A stretch of 36,138 bases of DNA from positions 1 through 36,138 of the forward strand of contig SVJW01000014.1 of assembly GCA_015068735.1 (NCBI GenBank), in the 5' to 3' direction. The notes below the pieces were generated by a model. That model searched no databases and was not told the DNA's origin. It worked only from the letters and a program-made list of their open reading frames with translations. The position numbers and the translations under genes are program-made. Of this stretch, positions 16,254 through 25,420 are shown piece by piece. How positions within the stretch are numbered: the first letter of the stretch is position 1; each line of letters starts with the position of its first letter. Source of the stretch: Oscillospiraceae bacterium (GTDB lineage Bacteria > Bacillota > Clostridia > UMGS1883).

Positions 16254-17216
16254 TTAAAACAAATCGTTTCCTGTTAATTCTAATCCCTGCATTTGTCTTG
16301 TAAGTCTTTCGTTAAGTTCTTCAGCTGCATTGTATCCCATATTTTGCTGGCGATGATTCATTGCCGCAATTTCAATAATAACAGCAAGGTTTCTTCCCGG
16401 CCTTACAGGAATAGTCAGAGATGGTACTTTAATACCTAAAATATCGGTAAATTCTTTATCAAGCCCCAATCTCTCATAATTCTTTCCTTGTTGCCAAATT
16501 TCCATATTTATAACAAGATTTATATTCTCAGTATTTTTTACTGCGCCCATACCAAAAATATTCTTTACATCAATTATTCCTATTCCGCGAAGTTCTATAA
16601 AATGGCGTATGATTTCAGGGGAACTGCCAACCAGGGTTTTTGCGGATACTCGTCTTATTTCAACAGCATCGTCTGCAACAAGTCTGTGTCCGCGCTTTAT
16701 AAGTTCCACTGCAGTTTCACTTTTACCGACACCACTTTCGCCAAGCAAAAGCACACCTTCACCGTAAACTTCAACCAAAACGCCGTGCCGTGTAACACAC
16801 GGAGCAAGGGAAAGATTCAAAGATGCTATGAGTGCAGCCATAAACGAAGATGTACTGTCTTCAGTTCTCAACAGAGGAACATTGTATTTTTTTGCCGCAG
16901 AAATAAGCTCTTCGGGAATATCAAGTCCTCTGGTAACAATAGCTGCCGGAATACCGGTTGACATAAGTTTTTCATATGATTCTCTTTGTTCCTCGGAGCT
17001 TTTTTTAATCATATAGAAGTGCTCAACTTTTCCGAGAATCTGAATTCTGTCACGATCGAAATAATCGTAATATTCTTCACTAAGCTGTATTCCGGGTCTG
17101 TGAACATCTGAAGAATGCACTGTTATTTCTTCAATGTTTTCAGGAACAAAAACAGTTTCAAGGTGAAATTCATTTATTATTTTCAGTAATTTAACTTTTG
17201 ATTGAGATTTTTCCAT
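16254..17216 (-). CDS. hprK: HPr kinase/phosphorylase
   Basis: The 320-residue protein has the HprK signature set: His144 in TRHGVL, Walker A GESGVGKS (159-166), ADDAVEI (181-187), and the family signature LRGIGIIDVKNIFG. The C-terminal helix NERLTRQ is present. It phosphorylates HPr on Ser46 in response to glycolytic intermediates and also removes the phosphate, controlling carbon catabolite repression. The ATG has AGGTG upstream. The gene sits between prfA and murB; in many Firmicutes it is instead next to lgt. Full length, with all motifs intact. Confidence 0.97.
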   Translation of the reverse strand: MEKSQSKVKLLKIINEFHLETVFVPENIEEITVHSSDVHRPGIQLSEEYYDYFDRDRIQILGKVEHFYMIKKSSEEQRESYEKLMSTGIPAAIVTRGLDIPEELISAAKKYNVPLLRTEDSTSSFMAALIASLNLSLAPCVTRHGVLVEVYGEGVLLLGESGVGKSETAVELIKRGHRLVADDAVEIRRVSAKTLVGSSPEIIRHFIELRGIGIIDVKNIFGMGAVKNTENINLVINMEIWQQGKNYERLGLDKEFTDILGIKVPSLTIPVRPGRNLAVIIEIAAMNHRQQNMGYNAAEELNERLTRQMQGLELTGNDLF

Positions 17217-17225
17217 AGTTTACAC

Positions 17226-18296
17226 CTATTCCTCATTGTTTTTCAATTTTTCGCTCTGAAAGTGAGTTATTAACGCATCAATTATTTCATCAAGTGAGCC
17301 ATCCATAATAGAATCAATTTTATACAATGTCAAATTAATTCTATGATCACTTACTCGTCCCTGCGGAAAGTTATATGTTCTTATTCTTTCGCTACGATCA
17401 CCACTTCCCACCTGACTCTTTCTTTCTTTACTGATTGCCTCGTTGCGTTCTGCTTCCATATGCTCATACAAACGGCTACGAAGTACTTTTAAAGCTTTAT
17501 CCTTGTTTTTATGTTGACTTTTCTCGTCTTGACAAGACACAACTAAGCCTGTAGGTATATGCGTTATGCGCACAGCAGAATCAGTAGTGTTAACACACTG
17601 TCCACCAGGACCGCCGGCACGGAAAACGTCAATTCTCAAATCATTCGGATTTATTTCTAAATCAACCTCTTCTACCTCAGGCAAAACCGCCACTGTTGCA
17701 GCACTTGTATGAATTCTTCCACCTGACTCAGTTTCCGGAACTCGCTGCACTCTGTGGACGCCACTTTCATACTTCAAACGACTGTACGCACCTGTTCCTT
17801 CAACTGTAAAGGTGATTTCCTTGTACCCCCCTAATTCTGTAGGGTTGGAGTTCATAATATCAATCTTCCAATTTCTGTTCTCAGCGTACATACTGTACAT
17901 TCTGAAAAGAGAACCTGCAAAGAGTGCTGCTTCTTCACCACCTGTTCCGCCTCGGATTTCAACGATAACGTTCTTCTCATCGTTTGGGTCTTTGGGCAAA
18001 AGAAGTATTTTAAGTTCATCCTCAATCAAAAGGATTTTTTCCTTATTTTCCTCGATTTCCAAAAGAAGCATTTGTTCAAATTCTTTATCTGTATTTACTT
18101 CCAACATTTCCTTTGCTTCATCAATTGTATTGGAAGCATTTTTATACTCTCTGTACTTTTCAACAATCGGTAATATGTCTGAACTTTCTTTGCATAATTT
18201 TCTCCATCTGTTCTGATCCGCAATCACTTCAGGATCGCTGATTTTCTGAGAGAGTTCTTCATAACGTTCTTCTATAAATGCGAGTTTATTGAACAT
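17226..18296 (-). CDS. prfA: Peptide chain release factor 1
   Basis: The 356-residue protein shows the class I release factor domains: an N-terminal coiled-coil-like region (1-100), [16 protein letters not shown] (near 110-125), the RF1-type decoding region, [17 protein letters not shown], the universal GGQ in [18 protein letters not shown] (near 230) and the basic tail [13 protein letters not shown]. It recognises UAA and UAG and triggers peptide release. The AAGGAG SD precedes the ATG. In many relatives prmC follows prfA to methylate the GGQ glutamine; here hprK follows 10 bp later instead. Confidence 0.97.
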   Translation of the reverse strand: MFNKLAFIEERYEELSQKISDPEVIADQNRWRKLCKESSDILPIVEKYREYKNASNTIDEAKEMLEVNTDKEFEQMLLLEIEENKEKILLIEDELKILLLPKDPNDEKNVIVEIRGGTGGEEAALFAGSLFRMYSMYAENRNWKIDIMNSNPTELGGYKEITFTVEGTGAYSRLKYESGVHRVQRVPETESGGRIHTSAATVAVLPEVEEVDLEINPNDLRIDVFRAGGPGGQCVNTTDSAVRITHIPTGLVVSCQDEKSQHKNKDKALKVLRSRLYEHMEAERNEAISKERKSQVGSGDRSERIRTYNFPQGRVSDHRINLTLYKIDSIMDGSLDEIIDALITHFQSEKLKNNEE

Positions 18297-18320
18297 AGTT
18301 TTCTCCTTAAGTCGTCTTTG

Positions 18321-19187
18321 TCAGTTCTTTCTCTCTAACAAGTAATATGCAAGATCGGTCAAAAACTTTCCGCAATCACCAAGAAATTCGAGAGAAGAAA
18401 TTGCTTTCTCGGTTTCTATACGCAACATTTCCTTTGCCCCGTCAATACCATAAAGCGATACATATGTTGTTTTATTATTTTTTTCATCACTTTTTACAGG
18501 TTTACCGAAAGTTTCCGTATCGCTTTCAACATCAAGAATATCATCTCTTATTTGAAAAGCCAGTCCAAGCGAAGAAGAGTAATTATAAAACAAATCTTTA
18601 TCCTTTCCGGATGCTACAGCACCCAATGAAGCTGCTGCATTTATGAGTGCACCGGTTTTTTTATTGTGTAAAATTACAAGCTCATCTGCACTTATGGATT
18701 CCTCTTCAGCACGAATATCCATAACTTGTCCGCCAATCATTCCTTCTGCACCGGATGCAGAGTAAAGAATTTCAAGTGCTTTAATTTTTGCTTCAGGACT
18801 GATTTTCAAATCTGCTCCTACTATGCTTTCACAGGCATAATTCAACAAAGCATCCCCGGCAAGAACAGCCATATGTTCACCAAACACAATATGATTTGTA
18901 GGCTTACCGCGTCTAAGCTCGTCATTATCCATACACGGAAGATCATCATGAATAAGTGAATAAGTATGGATCATTTCAAGAGCTGATCCAAAACACAATG
19001 CAACTTCCTTATCTCCGCCAAGTGCATCACAGCAGGCCATGGTTATCATCGGTCTTATTCTCTTTCCGCCTGCATAAAGGCTATATTTCATTGCATCATA
19101 TGTGCTGCCTGTTTTATCATCAAACATACGATGCAGATATGCGTTTATAGTATTAAGATAATCATTAAAGGCAATTTGAAATTCCAT
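18321..19187 (-). CDS. ispA: Polyprenyl (farnesyl/geranyl) diphosphate synthase
   Basis: This 288-residue trans-prenyltransferase has GGKRIRPM (isopentenyl-PP binding), the first aspartate-rich motif HDDLPCMDND (near 85-94), the GQVMDI motif, and the second aspartate-rich motif FQIRDDILDVESD (near 221-233). It condenses IPP with allylic diphosphates to make C15 (or C10) chains in the cytoplasm, feeding the undecaprenyl synthase encoded further upstream in the same operon. The ATG abuts the xseB stop with no gap (SD CGGAG inside xseB). Chain length (C15 versus C10) cannot be fixed from inspection; IspA is the usual call next to xseB. Confidence 0.94.
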   Translation of the reverse strand: MEFQIAFNDYLNTINAYLHRMFDDKTGSTYDAMKYSLYAGGKRIRPMITMACCDALGGDKEVALCFGSALEMIHTYSLIHDDLPCMDNDELRRGKPTNHIVFGEHMAVLAGDALLNYACESIVGADLKISPEAKIKALEILYSASGAEGMIGGQVMDIRAEEESISADELVILHNKKTGALINAAASLGAVASGKDKDLFYNYSSSLGLAFQIRDDILDVESDTETFGKPVKSDEKNNKTTYVSLYGIDGAKEMLRIETEKAISSLEFLGDCGKFLTDLAYYLLERKN

Positions 19188-19400
19188 TTATAAATTCTCC
19201 GTATCAAAATCTACTTCTTTATCACTTTCTGCTAACAGTTGAGTTACTTTTAGCTGAGCATCGCCCAATAATTTCTGGCAAGTTCTTGAGAGTTTAACTC
19301 CTTTTTCAAAAAGTTCCATTGACTCTTCAAGCGTTACTTCACCGCTTTCAAGTTTTTTAACTGTTTCTTCAAGTTGTGTCATAGCTTCTTCAAATTTCAT
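19188..19400 (-). CDS. xseB: Exodeoxyribonuclease VII small subunit
   Basis: The 70-residue protein is a two-helix coiled coil typical of XseB: FEEAMTQLEETVKKLESGEVTLEESMELFEKGV has the signature LExxVxxLExGxxxLExSxxxFExG. Several copies assemble on XseA to form ExoVII, which degrades single-stranded DNA and helps in repair. The ATG overlaps the 3' end of xseA by 11 bp, with AGGAGG upstream, so the two subunits are translationally coupled. Confidence 0.96.
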   Translation of the reverse strand: MKFEEAMTQLEETVKKLESGEVTLEESMELFEKGVKLSRTCQKLLGDAQLKVTQLLAESDKEVDFDTENL

Positions 19401-20607
19401 TTAAACTCCTCCTATCGGTAACACTGCAATCCACTTCACCATCTGTCATTTTCAGTTGAATCACATCACCAGTATTCAATTGGGAAACGCTGTTAAGGGT
19501 TTTACCGTCTTTAGATGCACTACAATATCCTCTTTCAAATACAGCCAACGGATTAAGTGCCGATAACTTTCCACACAGGGCTGCAAATTGATTCTTTGCA
19601 AGCTCATTATTATTTTTAAATGCGTTAATACAACGATCAAAGAGACTGTCAACTTTTTGATTTCGATCAAAAATACTCTTTTCAAACTGAGTAATTCCAC
19701 TTCTTTTAGACAGCAGGTCCAAATGTTTAATATGTGCATCAACTTTATTTTTCAAGAGAACTGCCATATTGCTACGCATAAGACTAATGCTGTGCCTAAG
19801 TTCAACAATGTCCGGAACTGCAATTTCCGCTGCAGCAGATGGCGTAGGAGCACGCATATCAGCAACAAAGTCACAAATTGTAAAATCAACTTCATGACCG
19901 ACGGCAGATATTACGGGAATTTCAGATGCTGCAACTGCACGGGCTGTAACCTCTTCGTTAAAAGCCCATAAATCCTCAATCGATCCACCACCACGGCCTG
20001 CAATGATAACGTCAACTTTCTTCTTAGAGTTGAAGTACTCAATTCCCGCAACAATGCTTTCGGCTGCATTGTCACCCTGTACAAGGCAGGGATATATTAT
20101 AACCTTAACCATGGGGCAACGTCTTTTCAAGACATTTATCATGTCACGTATTGCAGCTCCCGTCGGACTGGTAACAATTCCTATAGTTTCAGGAAATTTA
20201 GGCAACGGTTTCTTTTTGCCTTCATCAAAAAGACCTTCATCGGAAAGTTGTTTCTTCAGTGCTTCAAATTTTGCGTAAAGATCTCCTTTCCCTTCCTCTT
20301 CCATTTCTTCTATGTATAGCTGATACTGCCCACCGGCTTCATAAACATTGATTTTTCCTCTTGCAAGAACTTTTGTTCCGTCTTTAGGCTTAAAATTAAG
20401 ATACATAGCAGCATATTTGAACATAACTGCTTTAATTACGGAATTCTCATCCTTAAGCGTAAGATAAATATGTCCTGAGGAATGCAGTTTAAAATTGCTG
20501 ATTTCCCCTTTTATCCAAACATTCTGCAAAACAGGAACTTTATCGAAGAGTGCTTTTATATAATTATTTATTTGAGTTACAGTAGCAACTCTTCTTCCAT
20601 CACCCAT
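19390..20607 (-). CDS. xseA: Exodeoxyribonuclease VII large subunit
   Basis: The 405-residue protein has an N-terminal OB fold (NVWIKGEISNFKLHSSGHIYLTLKD, 24-48) followed by the catalytic domain with PETIGIVTSPTGAAIRD, VDVIIAGRGGGSIEDLWAFN and SAVGHEVDFTICDFVADMRAPTPSAAAE. A coiled-coil region and a C-terminal segment ending near ERGYC contact XseB. It cleaves single-stranded DNA from both ends. It starts 5 bp after nusB, with AAGGAG overlapping the nusB end. Slightly short compared with enteric XseA, which is usual for Firmicutes. Confidence 0.96.
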   Translation of the reverse strand: MGDGRRVATVTQINNYIKALFDKVPVLQNVWIKGEISNFKLHSSGHIYLTLKDENSVIKAVMFKYAAMYLNFKPKDGTKVLARGKINVYEAGGQYQLYIEEMEEEGKGDLYAKFEALKKQLSDEGLFDEGKKKPLPKFPETIGIVTSPTGAAIRDMINVLKRRCPMVKVIIYPCLVQGDNAAESIVAGIEYFNSKKKVDVIIAGRGGGSIEDLWAFNEEVTARAVAASEIPVISAVGHEVDFTICDFVADMRAPTPSAAAEIAVPDIVELRHSISLMRSNMAVLLKNKVDAHIKHLDLLSKRSGITQFEKSIFDRNQKVDSLFDRCINAFKNNNELAKNQFAALCGKLSALNPLAVFERGYCSASKDGKTLNSVSQLNTGDVIQLKMTDGEVDCSVTDRRSLNEI

Positions 20608-20612
20608 AAACT

Positions 20613-21059
20613 TTAGTTCTCCTTAGCAGACTCAAAATTTTCTATAATGGTACCTATTACTCCATTTACAAAGGAGGAATCTTCTTTTCCTGCATATTTT
20701 TTTGCAAGCATTACAGCCTCACTGGCGGAAACTTTCGCCGGAATATCATCAATAAAATATATTTCATACGCTGCTAATTTCAAAATAGTAAGACTGACTT
20801 TTGAAATTCTTTTAATAGTCCAATCCTTTAAAGTAGGCTCAATAATTGCGCTAAGTTCATTAGCCTTCTCATCAACTCCATGCACCACATTTTCTATATA
20901 CTTTTTATTTGAGGCAGAAACAAATTCCTGAGCCCACATTTCATTAGAGTTATTTACTGTATCAAACAAATAATTAATAGCTTCGTCCGCGGTAACATTA
21001 GTAATTTCCATTTCAAAAATCAGTTTAAAAGCATCTTCTCTTGCAAGTGATCTGCTCAT
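20613..21059 (-). CDS. nusB: Transcription antitermination factor NusB
   Basis: The protein is 148 residues from ATG 21059, chosen over the upstream ATG at 21068 because GAGAGG lies a proper nine bases before the later codon and touches the earlier one. The N-terminal R-x-x-A-x-x-x-F motif (SLAREDAFKLIFEME) and the C-terminal helix ASEAVMLAKKYAGKEDSSFVNGVIG are diagnostic. NusB binds boxA RNA with S10 (NusE) to keep RNA polymerase processive through rRNA operons. It lies between rseP and xseA in the long operon. Confidence 0.95.
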   Translation of the reverse strand: MSRSLAREDAFKLIFEMEITNVTADEAINYLFDTVNNSNEMWAQEFVSASNKKYIENVVHGVDEKANELSAIIEPTLKDWTIKRISKVSLTILKLAAYEIYFIDDIPAKVSASEAVMLAKKYAGKEDSSFVNGVIGTIIENFESAKEN

Positions 21060-21074
21060 TTGTACCATCCTCTC

Positions 21075-22094
21075 TTATTTAAACAATGCCATTATATCTC
21101 CTGCTGTAACCCAAACAGCAAGAAGCATCAAAAGTACAAAACCTATCATGCTGGCATATCCAACCACTTCATTTTTTACTTTTTTACGTGTTATAAGCTC
21201 ATACAACGCAAAAATTATACTACCACCATCAAGTGCCGGGAACGGCAAAAGATTAAATATTCCAAGATTTACCGTTATCATACCAAAAAGCATCAGTATG
21301 TTTAATAAAGTATATCTGCTGTCTACAGAAGCAACCTGATCAACTGCAGAAACTATTTCCACAGGTCCTGAAAGACTATTGACACTTTGTCTGCCGGTAA
21401 ATAAATCTGAGATTGCATAAAAAACTGCCTTTGAAACATATGTCGTATCGTAGAATGCAAATTCCATACACCTTATAAATGATGCTTTTTCAGTTCTGAA
21501 TCCTACGCCAAGCATATTTCCGTTTTCTGTTTTTATAAGATTTGCGTCATCAAGTTTGATTATTTTTCCGTTTCTCCTGATTGTTACATCCAAAGTATCC
21601 TTACCATATCTTGACATAAAAAGAGAAACGTCATTATAAGTATTTATATTAGAGTCATTGAGCTTTAATATTTCATCTCCAACTTGGAAATTAGACTGTT
21701 TTACACTATATGCTTCCGGAATATCTTTGACAACCGAAGGAGTTATTCCAACGCTTATGTTTACAATTGTAAAAATGATAAAACCCAGTATAATATTCAT
21801 TAAAGCTCCGGAAAAAAGAACAACTATTCGTTTTAAAGGTGCAAGGTTTGAAAACGATCTCGGATTATCACTTTCTTCCAACTCATTTTCACCTTCAAGT
21901 TTTACAAATCCGCCAATCGGTAAAAGCCTTAAAGAATATTTTGTTTCTCCATTTCCAAAGGAAAATATTTTCGGCCCCATACCAATTGAAAATTCATGAA
22001 CCAAAACTCCAAAACGTTTCGCTGCAATAAAATGACCAAGTTCATGAATAAATATCATTATTCCAAAGCCGATCAAAGTAATAAGTATAGCCAA
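21075..22094 (-). CDS. rseP: Site-2 intramembrane metalloprotease RseP/RasP
   Basis: The 339-residue membrane protein has zinc motif HELGH (His17, Glu18, His21) in the first transmembrane segment, a central PDZ domain (about 120-200, FQVGDEILKLNDSNI) and the third-ligand motif FPALDGG near residue 290. A final hydrophobic segment follows. It cuts membrane-anchored substrates such as anti-sigma factors and signal-peptide remnants within the bilayer; in B. subtilis the equivalent is RasP. The start codon is TTG at 22094, immediately after the dxr stop, with AAAGGAA inside dxr. It lies in the common Firmicute order cdsA-dxr-rseP. Confidence 0.95.
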   Translation of the reverse strand: MAILITLIGFGIMIFIHELGHFIAAKRFGVLVHEFSIGMGPKIFSFGNGETKYSLRLLPIGGFVKLEGENELEESDNPRSFSNLAPLKRIVVLFSGALMNIILGFIIFTIVNISVGITPSVVKDIPEAYSVKQSNFQVGDEILKLNDSNINTYNDVSLFMSRYGKDTLDVTIRRNGKIIKLDDANLIKTENGNMLGVGFRTEKASFIRCMEFAFYDTTYVSKAVFYAISDLFTGRQSVNSLSGPVEIVSAVDQVASVDSRYTLLNILMLFGMITVNLGIFNLLPFPALDGGSIIFALYELITRKKVKNEVVGYASMIGFVLLMLLAVWVTAGDIMALFK

Positions 22095-23234
22095 TTAACA
22101 ACATTCCTTTACAATTTCTCTGGCATAAGAGTCAGCCATAAATATATCATTAAGAGTAGGATTAATAACCTTCGGACATTTTTCCATTGCTTTTTGAATA
22201 AGTGTGGTAATTTCATTAAACTTACATCTTTGGTTAAGGAACAGTTCTACGGCAGCTTCATTTGCACCATTGTAAACCGCACACATAACTCCTCCTGCTA
22301 CTGCAGCTTTCTTTGCCAGTCCAACAGATGGAAACGCCTCATTATCAATATCATAAAAAGTAAGTTTTGATACTGAAACAAGGTCAAGCGGCTTTGATAC
22401 CGGTACAGTTCTTTCGGGATATGAAAGAGCATAACTTATTGGTAGTTTCATGTCAGGAACACCCATTTGAGCAATAACACTGCCATCACAAAACTCAACC
22501 ATAGAATGAATAATGCTTTCTCTGTGAACTACCGGCTGTATCTTATCTACCGAAATTCCAAAAAGATGCATTGCCTCTATTATTTCAAGTCCTTTATTAA
22601 CTAATGTAGCACTGTCAATTGTAATCTTTGCACCCATATTCCAATTTGGGTGTTTAAGTGCCATTTCCGGAGTTACATCAGAGAGCTCATCGGCACTTTT
22701 TCCGAAGAAAGGTCCGCCGGATGCAGTTATAATTATTTTATTAAGGAACTCTCTTTGATTGGAAATTGATTGAAAAATTGCACTATGCTCGCTATCTACA
22801 GGAATGATTTCAACATTACGTTTACTTGCTTCACTCATTACAATGCTTCCTGCGGTAACTAATGTTTCTTTATTTGCCAACGCAATTCTTTTTCCTGAAT
22901 TGATAGCACTCATCGTCGGTTTCAGACCTGCTATACCAACAATTGCCGTAACTACCGTTTCAACTTCTTCCAATGAAGCACATTCACACACTCCATCAAT
23001 GCCACTCAGCACTTTAACTGAAGTATCCGCTACACGGACTTTAAGGTCTGCGGCGGCTTTTTCATCTGTCATACTCACTACACGCGGATTGTATTTCCTT
23101 ATTTGATTTTCCATAAGCATGACATTAGAGTGGGCACTGAGAGCACAAACTTCATATTCTTTTGTAATATCAACAACATCAAGCGTTTGTGTTCCTATTG
23201 ATCCTGTTGAACCCAATATAGCTATTTTTTTCAT
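22095..23234 (-). CDS. dxr: 1-deoxy-D-xylulose 5-phosphate reductoisomerase
   Basis: The 379-residue enzyme has the NADPH motif LGSTGSIGTQTL (residues 6-17), SEHSAIFQ (metal/substrate site), TASGGPFF and the signature HPNWNMGAKITIDSATLVNKGLE (near 200). It converts DXP to MEP, the committed step of the non-mevalonate isoprenoid pathway. That pathway supplies IPP/DMAPP for IspA and UppS, encoded in the same operon. AAGGTTGG precedes the ATG. It directly abuts rseP. Confidence 0.97.
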   Translation of the reverse strand: MKKIAILGSTGSIGTQTLDVVDITKEYEVCALSAHSNVMLMENQIRKYNPRVVSMTDEKAAADLKVRVADTSVKVLSGIDGVCECASLEEVETVVTAIVGIAGLKPTMSAINSGKRIALANKETLVTAGSIVMSEASKRNVEIIPVDSEHSAIFQSISNQREFLNKIIITASGGPFFGKSADELSDVTPEMALKHPNWNMGAKITIDSATLVNKGLEIIEAMHLFGISVDKIQPVVHRESIIHSMVEFCDGSVIAQMGVPDMKLPISYALSYPERTVPVSKPLDLVSVSKLTFYDIDNEAFPSVGLAKKAAVAGGVMCAVYNGANEAAVELFLNQRCKFNEITTLIQKAMEKCPKVINPTLNDIFMADSYAREIVKECC

Positions 23235-23247
23235 TTGTTTACCAACC

Positions 23248-24054
23248 TTATTTTACAAATATGGGGAAAAACTTAAGAATATAATAAACAGCAGGCGCAA
23301 CAAGAATCAAGCTGTCAAAACGGTCCATAACGCCACCATGTCCCGGCATAATATTACCGAAATCTTTGATGTTATGTTCTCTCTTTATTATCGAGGCACA
23401 CAAGTCTCCGAATTGAGAAATAATTCCTGCAACCAAGCCAACAACTACTGCAGGCATTATATTAACTTCTACATTCATTATATTCCCTGCGACATATGAG
23501 TATGCTACAAGTATAAGTATAACACCTACAACTCCGCCGATTGAACCTTCGATAGTCTTTTTAGGACTTATCTTGGGAGCGAGTTTATGCTTTCCAAAGA
23601 AATACCCTGTGAAATACGCACAACTGTCAGTAATCCAGCAGCCAATCAGTATCACCAATACATCAAGATTTTCATTTCCTAATCTTCTTGTCATCGAAAC
23701 ATACACAAACGGAAGTGAAATCATGGTTGCAGCAGTAAAAACTGTAGCAATATTCACAAAAGTATATTCTTTATGGTTAAACAGCATCATAAGCATAAAT
23801 AAAGCTAAAAACGCAAATATAATCGCTGTCATATGCTTTTCAATATAATGTGAACTTAACATTACTGCTACAGGCATAAGCATCGCAGTTAAGGTCAGGA
23901 GTTTGAATTTTTTTAATCCAACAGCACCTATAACTTCGTAGATTGCCACAGCAGCAATAAGTGTAACAACAATGTCGAATACAATCTGATTTCCTAAAAG
24001 TACAAGTACAAGTACTATTATACCAAAAAATGCACTTATTAATCTTTGTTTCAT
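23248..24054 (-). CDS. cdsA: Phosphatidate cytidylyltransferase
   Basis: This 268-residue polytopic membrane protein has at least seven hydrophobic segments. It ends with the CdsA signature HNIKDFGNIMPGHGGVMDRFDSLI; SPKKTIEGSIGG precedes it. It makes CDP-diacylglycerol from phosphatidate and CTP, the branch point of phospholipid synthesis. I chose ATG 24054 because AAAGGAAG stands seven bases before it; the longer frame from 24090 would overlap uppS by 11 bp without an SD. Order uppS-cdsA-dxr is conserved in Firmicutes. Confidence 0.96.
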   Translation of the reverse strand: MKQRLISAFFGIIVLVLVLLGNQIVFDIVVTLIAAVAIYEVIGAVGLKKFKLLTLTAMLMPVAVMLSSHYIEKHMTAIIFAFLALFMLMMLFNHKEYTFVNIATVFTAATMISLPFVYVSMTRRLGNENLDVLVILIGCWITDSCAYFTGYFFGKHKLAPKISPKKTIEGSIGGVVGVILILVAYSYVAGNIMNVEVNIMPAVVVGLVAGIISQFGDLCASIIKREHNIKDFGNIMPGHGGVMDRFDSLILVAPAVYYILKFFPIFVK

Positions 24055-24079
24055 TGAGTTTCTTCCTTTCATCGGCGAA

Positions 24080-24835
24080 TTAAACTCCACCGAATCTTCT
24101 GTTCCTTTTCTGATAATCGCTTATAGCTTCCAATAAATTTTCTTTCGAGAAATCCGGCCAAAGCAGATTTGAAAACCATAATTCGCTATATGCACTTTGC
24201 CACATAAGGAAATTGCTTAATCTATACTCCCCACTTGGTCTTATAATTAAATCAGGGTCAGGTTGCCCTGCAGTATATAAATGATCAGAGATTGTCTTTT
24301 CATCAATATCACTACAGGAAAATTCGCCGTTTTGAACTTTATGACAAATTTCTTTAACTGCGTTTAATATTTCCGCTCTTCCGCCATAATTTAAAGCTAC
24401 ATTAAGCAAAAGACCACTGTTAGTTTCAGTGGCCTTTTCCATGTGACAAATTTTCTTTTGAAATTCGTCGGAGAAGGCACTCCTGTCACCTATAAAATGG
24501 ATTTTAACATCTCTTCCTGCCAATCTTTCCAAACCGTTATCAAGATAATCTTCAAGAAGCGACATAAGTGTATCCACTTCTTCTTTCGGCCTGTTCCAAT
24601 TTTCGGTGGAAAACGCATATACCGTTACTATTTTAATACCGATATTTCCTGCATCCTCAACGATTTTTTCAAAAGTTTTCGCGCCAACAGCATGTCCACC
24701 GGTTCTCGGAAGGCCGCGTTTTTTTGCCCAGCGGCCGTTTCCGTCCATAATTATACCGATGTGCTGCGGTAAATTGTCAAAGTCCACATTATGCTCAGAT
24801 TTCTTAAACAAATTCTTTAATTTAAGCATAATCAT
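24080..24835 (-). CDS. uppS: Undecaprenyl diphosphate synthase (cis-prenyltransferase)
   Basis: The 251-residue protein has the UPP synthase motifs: IGIIMDGNGRWAKKRGLPRTGGH (catalytic Asp in MDGN, near 29-50), VTVYAFSTENWNRP, LNYGGRAEI, and the C-terminal DLIIRPSGEYRLSNFLMWQSAYSELWF. It extends farnesyl-PP with eight IPP units in cis to give the C55 carrier for peptidoglycan and teichoic-type polymers. The ATG overlaps the frr stop by 4 bp (ATGA). The extra lysine-rich start (MLKLKNLFKK) may tether it to the membrane. Confidence 0.97.
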   Translation of the reverse strand: MIMLKLKNLFKKSEHNVDFDNLPQHIGIIMDGNGRWAKKRGLPRTGGHAVGAKTFEKIVEDAGNIGIKIVTVYAFSTENWNRPKEEVDTLMSLLEDYLDNGLERLAGRDVKIHFIGDRSAFSDEFQKKICHMEKATETNSGLLLNVALNYGGRAEILNAVKEICHKVQNGEFSCSDIDEKTISDHLYTAGQPDPDLIIRPSGEYRLSNFLMWQSAYSELWFSNLLWPDFSKENLLEAISDYQKRNRRFGGV

Positions 24836-25386
24836 ATTTCCATAATTTCCTTATTCTTCTTATCAGCAATTTTTTCAATTTCCTTAATTTGTGCATCAAT
24901 AATATCCTGGATATCTTTTTCAATGCCCTTTAAGTCGTCTTCTGTAATTTCGCTCTTCTTTTTCATAGCTTTATACTTTTCAATCTCATCTCTTCTGATA
25001 CCGCGAACTACAACCTTACAATCTTCACTCTTCTTTGCGACGGTTTTAGTGAGTTCTTTACGACGATCTTCAGTAAGCTGAGGGAACGAAAGACGAATCA
25101 TTTTTCCGTCATTCTGGGGATTGATTCCGAGTTCTGACGCCAAAATTGCCTTTTCAATTTCTTTAATAAGGGTTGCATCCCAAGGCTGTATTGTGATTGT
25201 TCTTGCATCAGGAGTAGCAACAGCAGCTACCTGAGGAATAGGTGTCATTGTGCCATAGTAATCAACACTGATTTTGTTAAGAACAGTCGTGCTTGCTCTG
25301 CCTGCACGTATAGTTCCCAGATCTTCAACATAGTAGTTAATTGCCTTTTCAATTTTAGACATAATTTCAGGATAATCGTTTTTCAT
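24832..25386 (-). CDS. frr: Ribosome recycling factor
   Basis: The 184-residue protein is a canonical RRF: the helical opening, GTIRAGRASTTVLNKISVDYYG (near 28-49), PIPQVAAVATPDARTITIQPWD, and the long C-terminal helices with VRGIRRDEIEKYK and a DIQDIIDAQIKEIEKIADKK-type end. With EF-G it splits post-termination ribosomes. The start is ATG 25386, set by GGAGG eight bases upstream; a frame from 25401 would begin on that SD itself. It lies 34 bp after pyrH. Confidence 0.97.
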   Translation of the reverse strand: MKNDYPEIMSKIEKAINYYVEDLGTIRAGRASTTVLNKISVDYYGTMTPIPQVAAVATPDARTITIQPWDATLIKEIEKAILASELGINPQNDGKMIRLSFPQLTEDRRKELTKTVAKKSEDCKVVVRGIRRDEIEKYKAMKKKSEITEDDLKGIEKDIQDIIDAQIKEIEKIADKKNKEIMEI

Positions 25387-25420
25387 AATAAATTCCTCCA
25401 AAATCTATTTAAATTTTTAA

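Noticed and set aside
16488..16961. 157-codon plus-strand ORF opposite hprK
   Set aside because: It is the complement of hprK conserved motifs, has many Cys/Tyr/Phe runs typical of antisense frames, and no SD.
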